From the NCBI RefSeq assembly GCF_030272615.1, contig NC_081409.1, positions 614,218,755 to 614,282,754 on the forward strand: 64,000 nucleotides of DNA. The letters are read 5' to 3'. The position numbers and the translations under genes were made by a program. This document shows, one piece after another, positions 10,587 through 20,905 of the stretch. Each line of letters opens with the position of its first letter. Position 1 is the first letter of the stretch. The notes beneath the pieces were generated by a model that was not told the origin of the DNA, did not search any database, and saw nothing but the letters and a program-made list of their open reading frames with translations. This DNA comes from Cryptomeria japonica. Lineage: Eukaryota > Streptophyta > Pinopsida > Cupressales > Cupressaceae.

Positions 10587-12528
10587 TAATTTATTTATTT
10601 ATTTATATAAATAGAAGCACAGTCAAAATAAGATTATTTAAATTCTTCTATTTATCTAAATAATTAATTTAATAAATGCATTGGGAGATGTTTTTTTATC
10701 TGAGGGTATATATGGTTGTGCTCAACATGTAAATCTCAGAGATGGAAGTGCTTTTTGGGAAGCTATTTTTAGCAATTGAGTGAGTCATGCAGAGGGAGAG
10801 GTATTTTCTTTTTACTGGCTATATTTGGCAGTGGTATGCAGTTTTGGACAGTGAGTCTTTCTTTTTCAGTGGACCTATTTTCAGCATTGGAGGCTAATTT
10901 TGGTAAGTTTATGCATGAGGTTTTTAGGCTTTTTTGGGAAAATTTGCCCAAGGCTTTTTCTCATGTAGATTTTTCTATTAGGGTTTTTGAAGGAGGCAAA
11001 CTTCATGGGCTCTATATATTATTCTATTCTCCTTCTTTTTTCCCTCCAATTCTTTCATTTTGCTTACACATATAGCAAAAACCATTGTATCTCAGCACTT
11101 AACAGTTTTCAATTATTGTAATAGAGTTATTTTTCATTCAGTTTTGCTATACAGAGTTATTTCCTTGTCAATATTTCTTTCTTTTCATTGTCAGGTGAGT
11201 GTTTTGACAGAGATTGTAATTTTTACAATCCTTTTCTCCATCACCCTTTTTATTTTTAGTAGGATAGTTTCACAGTGATTCAGGTTGTGGGTTGTGTTCA
11301 CCTAGTTTTTCAGCTCCTTGCATGTTGTGAAAAATTCACTTTTCCTACATGCAGAAGTTGAATATCTTCAAACCTTTTCCCAAATTGTTTATGAATTAGG
11401 TTGTCTAATTGATTTGTGAAGTGTTTCATTTAGTATTATAACTATTATATTTTTAGTGCAGTAGTTTAAAATTTCATAATTTTGGTGTATCACCTCCATT
11501 ACGATAGGTTTTTCATTACATGCAAGCTTTTTACCCTTTTCCCACAAAAATTTAGTTTAGGATATCTCACATCCAAATTTTTATTTTACACCATGTTAAC
11601 CTACACATCAAAATGGTTGTTCCCCATGATTGCCTACATAAATATTTACCACTTTCCCAGTTCATAGCCCCCTAGCTCCTCATTTGATAAGTTTTCAAGT
11701 AGCATATTAAGAATATTTTAGAGAGGGCAAGTTGGGAGACTAAAATCTCGCACATGTGATCAAATCAGGTCAAATCTTCTCATACACATGCTCATGGTAA
11801 CTAGATGTGTCAGATCATCAAGTGGCATCTCTTGAAACTGAGTTTTGATATTTTTTGCAATCAATGATTGAGGGGGTTTCAGGTTATTTTAACGGGTACA
11901 TTTTTAGAAACAAATGAGTAGGCAACTTCACATATTAAAATATTTTGTCTCAGGATTCATCATAAGCTATAATTGGGCATTTTGGATTCATTGTAAAACA
12001 TTATTTCGGTGTGTCATCGCCTAGGACCAAATCAGGTGTTTTGATCAGTTTTCAAAGCCATTTTAAAAGGCTACTATTGGGAGTGCTAAAATTTTGGCTT
12101 TGCCTATGTTTCTCTTGCTTCCTAAAACCTAGGGCATTAGGTTTTTAGTGGGGTTTAAGTCTTTTATGGTTTCCATTCATTTACCCCTGGCTCTGTTATA
12201 ATTTTTTGTTCACTGTCAATGGTTGGTATCTATGTTTTAAGTTGTTCTCATAAGGGTCTAAAGTCGTGTGATTATCAGTCCTATGTACTCGGTTTCATCT
12301 ATCAGGCTAGTTGCTTCATTAAAATTTCCTAGGCTCTTTTACTTTGCCTATGTGTTCAAATATTAAGTCAAAATATTCTAGGCAAGCCTTATACTATGAC
12401 CCCCTCATCCCTTTTCAAATCTCCACGTGCTGAATGAATTCACTTAAGTGTCAGCTCCAACATTCTGGCTCACCTGGTTCAGTTTTATGTCTCATGGGAT
12501 TAAAAAAATCTTTGTTAAAAGAAGATCT
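10587..12528. other. T-rich tract without a gene
   Basis: Here the plus strand is the T-rich one, opposite to 5846-10496. A TATA-like TCTATATATTATTC lies near 11010, followed by pyrimidine-rich sequence. No coding region is supported; the short ORFs are lysine-poor, phenylalanine-rich readings of T runs. Confidence 0.4.
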
Positions 12529-13363
12529 TACCCCACACAAATCTTGCACTTTTGATGTTGCCTGTGCGGGATAAGAAAATGCATAATTAGAAATGAAAAA
12601 AGTTTACCCCATGGAGGTATCACCTTGTTGTTTGATACAACATGGGATAATGGGATATAAGGCAATGGCTACAAAGCTTACCTCGTGCAACCTTTGCACT
12701 CGAAGGATCAACCATGCCAGTTAAGGGAGATAAGTGATAAGAAATGAAGGGGCTTATCTTGTGTGACAACATCATAACATTACACAAGTTGAAAAAAGAA
12801 AGAAAAGACAAGTCATGTGGATAACAAAAAGAGGAATTGTTAAGAAAAAGGGTTACCCCGCACGATTTTTGTGACCCAGAGTTCACCTATGTGGATAAAG
12901 TGAGTGTTCATTGTGATCAGAGAATTCTTATCCAGCACAATGATAGAAATGAACAACATATTTATGCAAGGATAAGGATATAAAGAGATGAAGGACCATA
13001 CGAGACAAGGGAATATCCTAAAGGTAGTAAGGAGTCATTACCTCATAGGGGTTCTTAGTAGCTAGGAGCAATGATGTGGGTTAGGCGAATAAAGAAAATA
13101 AAATATTTCCTTATCCCACATGATTAAGAGATGATGTGAGGGTGTCCTGTGGGATAAAAGGAGCATAGTAAATAATGAAGAGTGCTTATCCCACGTGTGT
13201 GTAAGGCATGTTAATTGTGTGGAGTGAGAAAAGAAATGACTAAGAGGAGTTTACCTTGCAGAGAGTAAAATGAAGCAACAAAGGAAAAGAAAAACTAATG
13301 TTGTGCAGGATAACAAAGGACCTTTTGTAAGCATACATAAGCTTACCCCGTAGAGGTAGAGAC
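12529..13363. repeat. Degenerate ~75-bp tandem array, left part
   Basis: The motif (G)CTTA(C/T)CCCAC or a variant recurs near 12529, 12604, 12677, 12752, 12852, 12928, 13037, 13112, 13188, 13251 and 13341. Most gaps are 73-76 bases; a few are 63-109. Many units also contain the inverted form TGTGGGATAA or TGTGGATAA and a GAAATGAAG-like purine stretch. I read this as an old tandem repeat whose units can each form a weak hairpin. It is cut at 13363 by the copia insertion and resumes at 20151. Confidence 0.6.
13359..13363. repeat. Target site duplication of the copia element, left copy
   Basis: GAGAC directly before the 5' LTR; the same five bases follow the 3' LTR at 20151-20155. Confidence 0.9.
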
Positions 13364-14710
13364 TATTGGAAATGTGCCTCTAATTCACTTGACCTTTGTT
13401 CATACTGATCAGGTTAACTCTGGCTAATGAAACAATGTGAAGATAATCTGCGAGCTCTATTGGTGCAACCTCTACCAATGACCCTGACATATCAGAGTAG
13501 GTATTGGCTATCGAGAGCAGTCTCGATCTACTATATAGATACTTGATGATTCCTCCTTCCTACATCTTTAACAGAGCTCGGAGTAGTAGGTTTGAAGTCA
13601 TCTCGATGACTCAACGAAGTCATCGTTGATCATCGGGGTAGCATTGGTTATCAGATGGATGAAAGGATAAAAGGCATGCAAGTTAGATTTAGATCCAATG
13701 GTTGTCGCTATACCGCTATGACAAGATGTACAAAGGTTATCCTCCATGACTTGGTGACCAAGGTGGGGCCTGACAAGAGAGAAGCTCAGGTGAGTTAACT
13801 GGTGAGCAAGTTCGGGATGATCAGATGGTTGTCGCTATATCGCGTGATGAAGATACTCATTGGTTAACCATTGCGGCTTGGCGACTGATCAGGTGGTGGT
13901 CCAATGGTAGGTTGAGATGGCAGTCCAGGTGGATTAGTGAGCAAAATAAAAGTTGACACATGGAACGGATGGACAGAGATAAAGGGCATGCAGGTTAGAT
14001 GCAGATCCAATGGCTATCGCTATACTGTGGTGCAAAAATGCTTGATGAATATCCATCTGGACTTGGCGACAAAGAAGGGCTAAGGCCTGAAGGTGGACTA
14101 GTTTGGTGTTACGTCGATACCTGATGAATTCACCTTTGGTGATCAGATCTATCATCGACCATCAGAGATGTAGTTTTGAAGTTACACCGATACCCAATGG
14201 AGTCGACTTGTCTGAGCTAGTGTATTTGAATATGAACTGATTCGATTCCTGGATGCATGTGGGATAATTGTTTTCTCATGAATGCAGACCAACATAGATA
14301 GTTAGATGTCTAACCGATTGGTGCAAACTGACAGTTGAATGGTTGACATGGAAAATATATATGAATCCAAGAGGAAACTCGAACATTGGTTGTTGTTCAG
14401 ATGATAGGGTGTATACTATAGTGTGTAGCCAAAGTGATTAGAGTGAACATCTGTGTTGTGATAGCAAACTTTATTGTAAAGATTCTTTGTTGTGAATAAA
14501 GTGCTTTTGTTGTTGGTGGTGGATTTTTTCTCGAAAGGGTTTCCCACGTAAATTCATGGTGTTTATCTCGGTGTGTGTTTGAATTCTGATATTGTTTATG
14601 TTTGGTATATGCTAATCTTAGAATTCTATAAAGTTTTAAAACATACTAGTCTTATTTCCCCTGCATATTGACATTAGGGAAGCATTTTTCTGCACTGTGC
14701 TTTCCTTACA
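13364..14710 (+). repeat. Copia-1 5' LTR
   Basis: 1347 bp, starting TATTGGAAATGTG and ending TTTCCTTACA. It matches 18847-20150. A 48-bp segment (13758-13805) is missing from the 3' copy. It contains internal diverged repeats, for example AGATCCAATGG at about 13690 and 14006. Confidence 0.93.
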
Positions 14711-14712
14711 AG

Positions 14713-14725
14713 TGGTATCAGAGCC
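14713..14725 (+). other. Copia-1 primer binding site
   Basis: TGGTATCAGAGCC two bases after the 5' LTR, complementary to the 3' end of initiator tRNA-Met, the usual plant copia primer. Confidence 0.93.
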
Positions 14726-14822
14726 TGGCCAGTTGTGTTATCCTTGTTGGGTAGGGTTGGTTTTTTGTGTTAATTTGTTTTAGTGGGAGTCTATTAGTGT
14801 GTCTACTTGTTTATAGATTAAG

Positions 14823-15584
14823 ATGGCAAGCACTTTTGGAAGAATGGATATTGAGAAGTTCAATGGCTCCAATTTTGAGGTATGGTAACTTAAAGTTGAG
14901 GACCTACTGGTTGACCGAGAGTTTTGGATTGCAGTGAGTGGACACAAACCTTTAGGCATGAAGTAAGAAGATTGGGACTTAGCAGACTGGAAAGCTAGAG
15001 GAATCATAAGACTAAGCCTTGCAGACTCAGTTCTATTGAACGTACATGAGGAGAAGACTGCAAGTGATTTGTGGAAGAAGTTAGGAGACATCTATTAGGG
15101 CAAATCCTTGGTGAATAAACTCTTCCTTAGGAAGAAGTTATATTCTCTGAAAATGGATGTAGGAACACCTTTGGTAGATCATTTGAATGTGTTCAACATG
15201 GTTCTCACTCAATTGACATTAGTTGGTGTGGCTATTCAAGAAGAAGAAAGTTGCATGTTGCTTCTATGCTCATTGCCAAATTCTTGGGAACATTTGGTGA
15301 TGGCCATTGGAAGCACTACTACCCAATTCAAGATGGATATGGTAGATGCTTCTTTGTTGTCAAAAGAAATGAGGAAGAAATCTTCTGAGACAACTAAAGA
15401 GGGACTCTCTATTTGAGGCAAACCAAAGGACAAAGGCAAAAAGAAGGACAAGAAGTCCAAGTCCAAGTCTCCTAGAAAGAAGTCTAAGGTGAAATGCTGG
15501 AACTATGGAAAAAAGGGTCATATTCAAAAGGACTGCAAAGAGGAGAAGAAGAGAAAGAACTCTTCTAATAATGAATCTTCTCAA
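14823..15584 (+). pseudogene. Copia-1 gag
   Basis: Capsid/nucleocapsid part of the copia polyprotein. It opens with an ATG at 14823 (MASTFGRMDIEKFNGSNFEVW), the standard copia gag start with a KFNGSNF motif. A UBN2-like helical region follows (SLADSVLLNVHEEKTASDLW, then LCSLPNSWEHLVMAI). Next come a lysine-rich linker and a zinc knuckle at about 15495-15536, CWNYGKKGHIQKDC, whose second Cys has become Tyr. Stops occur at about 14886, 14967, 15096 and 15414. The one at 15096 is TAG where CAG would fit, and the one at 15414 is TGA where CGA would fit. Confidence 0.9.
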
Positions 15585-16955
15585 AGTGATGCAGATGCCT
15601 TTGTAGCAGCTCTGGCAGTGCCTGCTTCTGACAATGTGTGGCTGATTGACTCAGGGGCATCTTTCCATATGACATCTCACAAGGAGTGGTTCTCAAAGTA
15701 TGAACTGTATGCTGGTGGGAAGGTGTACTTAGCAAGTGAATCAACACTGGAGATTGTTGGGAGAGGAAGAATTAAAATCCAATTTCCTGATGGGAGAATA
15801 AAAGGAATCAATGGAGTTCTGCACATACCAATTTTGGCAAGAAACCTACTTTTTGTAAGCAAGCTGAATGATGCTGGAGTCCAGGTAACATTTGTGTCTG
15901 ATGGTTGTAAGATGACTAGAGGGTCTATTATTTTGGATAAGGGTGAACACATTGGTACACTGTACAAGTTAGATGTTGAACCTGTGTGTTGTAATATAGT
16001 CAGTAAGAAATATGATAGAACTACCAAGTTGACATATGATGTAAATTCTATGGAAGCTAAACTTCCTGCAGAAAAGACAATGCTCTAGCATTATAGGCTT
16101 GGTCACATTGGTGAAAAAGGTTTGAAAAATTTAAAGAGTAAAAATTTAGTAGAAGGACTTACTAGTTGTAACCTTGAGTTTGATTTCTGTGAACATTGCA
16201 TATATGGAAAACAAAACCATGTTCAATTTTATTCAAGTCCTCATAAATCTTCTGACATTTTGGACTATGTGCATTCTAATGTTTTTGGTCTAGTGGATGT
16301 ACCTTCTTTGTCTAAATCAAAGTACTATGTATCCTTTGTTGATGATTATTTGAGAAGAACATTTGTTTATTTTATGAACAGTAAGTCAAAAGTGTTCAGT
16401 CGGTTTAAGGAATTTAAAAACTTGGTTGAAAATCAGACTGGAAGAAGAATAAAATGTTTAAGAACTGATAATGGTGGTGAGTACTGCAATACAAAATATT
16501 ACAAGTAATGTGTAGACCATGGAATCAAAAGACATAGAACTACGCCTTATACTTCATAACAAAATGGAGTTACTGAAAGGTTGAATCAGTCTCTAATGGA
16601 GAAAGAAAGAAGCATGTTGAGTAGTGTTGGGTTGGAACAAAAGTTTTGGGCAGAAGCAATTGCTACAACATGTTACCTGTTGAACTGGTCACCTACCACA
16701 ACATTAGTAGACAAGACACCTATGGAAGCATGGTCTAATAAGAAACCATCTCCAAGACACATTCATGTTTTTGTTTCAGAGGCATATGCACATGTCTCTG
16801 ATGCTAAAAGATCTAAATTGGATAACAAAGAAGTCAAATGTATTTTCATTGGATATGGATTTGGAGTTAAAGGATACAAGCTTTGGAATCCTGAGACTGG
16901 AAAGGTTGTGTACAACAGAAGCATTCTGAGAGCTGAAACCTATGTCTATAGATAA
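15585..16955 (+). pseudogene. Copia-1 protease and integrase
   Basis: The frame continues from gag. The aspartic protease has WLIDSGASFHMT (around 15640-15675) and LEIVGRGRIKI. The integrase zinc-binding motif starts at HYRLGHIGEKG (16090) and ends CEHCIYGKQ (16187-16213). In the catalytic core the first Asp site reads VHSNVFG (Asp lost), the second Asp is kept in LRTDNGGEY, and the Glu in NGVTERLNQS. The end resembles the usual FIGYG..KGYKLWNP segment. Three in-frame stops (16086, 16506, 16557) look like TGG-to-TAG and CAA-to-TAA changes. No frameshift in this part. Confidence 0.92.
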
Positions 16956-18835
16956 ACCAACAGAGAAGAAAAAAGAGAAGGATGTGGTTGAAGTTCCACT
17001 AGGAGAAGTGAAAACTCCAAATGCACTTGAAGATGAGATTGAAGAGAGTTCAAGTAGCTCTGAAAGTTTAGAAGAAGAACAAAATGAAGCCTCACCACAA
17101 GTGTTAAGAAGATCCACATGAGAGAGGCGACAACCTAATAGGTTTACTCTAGATAGGTATAATTTTTCAATGTTGAATGTAAATTATGCCTATGCTTTAC
17201 TTGTTGATACTGATGAGCCTAGGACTGTAAAAGAAGCCATGGATATGTCAGATTTAGATTCTTGGTTGGAATCCATGAATGATGAAATGAAATCATTGGA
17301 CAAGAATGGAACATGGGATCTGGTATCCTTGCCGAAAGGCAAAAAGCCTGTGGGCTGTAAATGGGTTTTCAAAAGGAAGTATGGTCCATATGGTAGCATT
17401 GACAAGTACAAGGCCAGATTGGTTGCGAAGGGGTATTCTCAAAAGAAAGGTATTGACTATGGATAAATCTTCTCGCTTGTAGCTAAGCTGACATCTATTA
17501 TATTTCTTCTGTCACTTGCAATAGCATATGATTGGGAAGTCAAGCAAATGGATGTGAAAACAACATTTCTTCATGGGGACCTTGAAGAAGAAATCTATAT
17601 GTCCCATCCTGAGCATTCTGTGAAACAGGGTAAAGAACATTTGGTATGTAAACTAAAGAAGTCTCTTTATGGTTTGAAACAGTCTCCTAGAATTTGGTAT
17701 CAAAAATATGATATGTTTGTGTTGTCTTTGGGATTTGTGAGATCGAAAGTTGATCATTGTGTGTACTACAAGGTTGAAGATGATAAGATACTTATTATCG
17801 CTTTGTATGTTGATGACATGTTCACTGGAAACAAGAAAGGTATGATCTCAGACTTGAAGTCCCAATTATCTTTGAAGTTTGAAATGAAATATTTGGGGTC
17901 AGAAAACTACATTCTAGGAATGGAAATCAAGAGGGACAGGTCTAAGGGAAAAACTTTGGCTCAACCAGAGAAAATACATCACTAGTGTTCTTGATAAATT
18001 TAATACGTTTGACTGTAAACAACAAGTTATTCCTATTTTGCAGGGAACCAAACCGTCTATGCATGATAGTCCAAAATCTTTAGAAGAGTTAGATGACATG
18101 AAGAGTATACCTTATGCAAGTGCTATTGACAACTTGATGTATGCAATGGTTTGTACAGGGCCAGACATTGCCCAACTAGTGGGAGTATTAAGCAGATTTA
18201 TGTCAAACCTAAGAAGACCACATTGGGATGTTGTGAAGAGAGTTTTCAGATATCTGAAGGGTACTTCAGAATTTGCATTATGTTATCATGTTAATCTAAA
18301 TGATTCAAAGAGAACTCTCAACATTTGTGGTTATGCAAATTCTGATTGGGCAGGGGACATTGACAGTAGAAGATCCACCAGTGGATATGTTTTTGTTCTA
18401 AATGGTGGAGCAATAAGTTGGATGAGAAAGTGATATTTTGTAATCACTTTGTCCACTAAAGAGGTCGAATACATGGCAGCCACACATTCTTGTAAAGAAG
18501 TTGTTTTCTTTAGGCGTTTGAGTACAAATGTTGGTTTTGATGCAGGGCAAGTTGAAGTGCAAAGTGATAGTCAGAGTGTTATATGTTTAGTGAAGAATCC
18601 TACATACCATGCCAAGTCTAAACACATAGATGTACAATTCCATTTTGTGCATGACATGGTAGAAGATGGAAAGGTTATTCTAAACAAGGTAGACACTCAG
18701 GAAAATGTTGTGGATGCATCAACAAAACCAGTAGCACTCACAAGTTCAGGTGGTGTTCTAACTCGATGGGTCTCAATACCCATCCCTCTCTATAATGTTT
18801 GGAAAGTGCTCAAGCAGTCCACTGAATTTCTCATC
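16956..18835 (+). pseudogene. Copia-1 reverse transcriptase and RNase H
   Basis: After a frame change near 16950 the RT begins with the usual LDSWLESMNDEMKSLDKNGTW and GCKWVFKRKYG. The palm motifs MDVKTTFLHGDLEEEIYM (17548) and ALYVDDMF (17802-17825) are present, the latter with both catalytic Asp. A second frame change lies near 17980. RNase H follows with SDWAGDIDSRRSTSGYVF, STKEVEYMAATHSCKEVVF and NPTYHAKSKHIDVQFHFV. The normal C-terminal end has drifted and the frame runs into the LTR. Stops at 17464 and 18431 are among the lesions. Confidence 0.92.
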
Positions 18836-18846
18836 AAGTGGGAGTT
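18836..18846 (+). other. Copia-1 polypurine tract
   Basis: AAGTGGGAGTT immediately before the 3' LTR; the position fits the plus-strand primer. Confidence 0.75.
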
Positions 18847-20150
18847 TATTGGAAATGTGCCTCTAATTCACTTGACCTTTGTTCATACTAATTGGGTTAA
18901 CTCTGGCTGATGAAACAGTGTCAAGAAAATCTACAAGCTCTATCGGCGCAACCTCTATCGATGATCTCGACATATCAGAGTAGGTATCAGATATCGGGAG
19001 TGGTCTCACTCTGCTATGTTTATACCTGATGAATCCTCCTTCCTATGTCTTTAATAGATCTCAGAGTAGTAGGTTTGAAATTCATCCCGATAACTTGACA
19101 AAGTTGTCTTCGATCATTGAGGTAGCATCGGTTATCAGATGGATGAAAGGATTAAAGGCATGCAAGTTAGATCAAGATCCAACAGTTGTCACTATATGAC
19201 TATGGCAAGATGCACGACGGTTATCCTCTGCAACTTGGTGAGCAAGTCCAGGATGATCAGATGGTTATCACTATACTGCATGAGGAAGATACTCGCTAGT
19301 TAACCATCGTGGCTTGGCGACTAATGAGGTTGTGGTTCAGTGGGAGGTTGAGATGGCAGTCCAGGTGGTGGGTCTAGGAGCGAACTGAAAGCTGACAGAT
19401 AGAATAGATGGACAAAGAGATAAAGGGCATGTGGGTTAGATGCAGATCCAATGGCTATTGCTATACCACGGTGGAAAACTACTTGATGAATATCCATTCG
19501 GACTTGGTGACAAAGAAGGGCTAAGGCTTGAAGGTGCACTTGTTCAATGTTACATCAATACCCGATGAATTTGCCTTCGGTGATCGGGTCTGTCATTGGC
19601 CATCAGAGATGTAGTTTTGAAGTTACGTCGATACCCAATGGAGTCGACTTGTCTTAGCCAGTGTATTTGAATACAAACTGGTTTGATTCTTAGATGCATG
19701 TGGGATAATTTTTTTCTCACGAATGCAGACCGACACAGAAAGTTAGATGTCTAATCGATTGGTGCAAACTGATAGTTGAATGGTCAACATGGAAAATGTA
19801 TATGAAGCCAAGAGGAAACTCGAACATTGGTTGTTGTTCTGATGATAGGCCATATACTATGGTGTGTAGCCAAAGTGATCAGAGTGAACATCTGTGCCGT
19901 GATAACAAACTTTATTGTAAAGATTCTTTGTTGTGAATAAAGTGCTCTTGTTGTTGGTGGTGGGTTTTTCCCGAAAGGATTTCCCATGTAAATTCATGGT
20001 ATTTATCTATGTGTGTGTTTGAATTTTGATATTGTTTATGTTTGGTATATTCTAATCTTAGTATTATGTAAAGTTTTAAAACATACTAGTCTTATTTCCC
20101 TTGCAAATTGACATTAGGGAAGTGTTTTTTTGCACTGTGCTTTCCTTATA
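18847..20150 (+). repeat. Copia-1 3' LTR
   Basis: 1304 bp, starting TATTGGAAATGTG and ending TTTCCTTATA. It is collinear with the 5' LTR apart from substitutions and a 48-bp deletion between two TGGTGA repeats. Confidence 0.93.
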
Positions 20151-20410
20151 GAGACAAGTCATCCATGACGATGCAGGATAAAAAAAAAGGATGAAGTATG
20201 ACAAGTTGCTTATCCCACAATGATAAATGCATGATGTAACCAATAAAGGGGCAACCCTTTGAAGTAAGTATCATGTGGGATAAGACATAACGTTGAAGAA
20301 TGAGGGAAGATTTATCCCACATGAGTAACAAGGGCCTATGGAAAGCAATGGGGGGAAACGAAGAGAAAGAATATAAGTTCCTTGTTATCCTTCATGGGTA
20401 AAAATCAAAG
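20151..20410. repeat. Degenerate ~75-bp tandem array, right part
   Basis: It resumes after the copia insertion and begins with the second target duplication copy, GAGAC (20151-20155). CTTATCCCACA, ATGTGGGATAAG, TTATCCCACATG and TTATCCTTCATGG recur at about 20212, 20273, 20312 and 20387, matching the left part. Confidence 0.6.
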
Positions 20411-20905
20411 TATGACAAGGTTTTCAGAATCAAGGAAAAATAAAAAACTAGCCAAGGATGATTTATTATGCACCATGTCAGTAGCCAAACAATGTCAAAA
20501 TGTAATCTCGACCGTTCATTTGCGAATCAAAGGTAGAATTCAAATTTTGAAGCCAACAGCCAACTGCACCATGTACGTATGAATTTATGGCAATTCATTT
20601 GTGTACCATAAAAGAAAAAATCAAGACCATTGTTGCACACCCTGCATTTGAGAAGCAACCAAAGCGATCACAGGGCAATTAAGAGTGAGCAACAATAAAC
20701 CTGTGCACTCCCAAAGCATTCTAAATCATCAAATCCACCATTAAAAAATCATAAGTTAACTTGAAAGCCATCTCTCTGCTTTTTTTAAAGAAATTATGTC
20801 TGTGTGGGAGGGTTTTAGCGACTCGGAACTGTAACTCTTGCCCTATATTTATAGGAAGGTTTTATTTTTAGCAAATTTGGTACTATCTTGTGCCCTAAAA
20901 TCTTT
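20411..20905. other. Spacer with a possible promoter for unit U
   Basis: Mostly featureless. CCCTATATTTATAGG (around 20842) is TATA-like, about 60 bases before the first ATG of U. No CDS seen. Confidence 0.3.

Larger units (their letters stand above)
13364..20150 (+). mobile_element. Complete but dead Ty1/copia retrotransposon (Copia-1)
   Basis: A 6.8-kb element with both LTRs, a tRNA-Met primer binding site, a gag-pol reading frame, a polypurine tract and a 5-bp target duplication. Domain order is gag, protease, integrase, RT, RNase H, which defines copia. The reading frame has about ten stops and two frame changes. The LTRs differ noticeably (about ten differences in the first 105 bases, counted by eye), so the insertion is old. 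It interrupts the ~75-bp tandem array. Confidence 0.95.

Noticed and set aside
15236-15747. Several minus-strand ORFs inside Copia-1
   Set aside because: Shadows of the plus-strand gag and protease frame.
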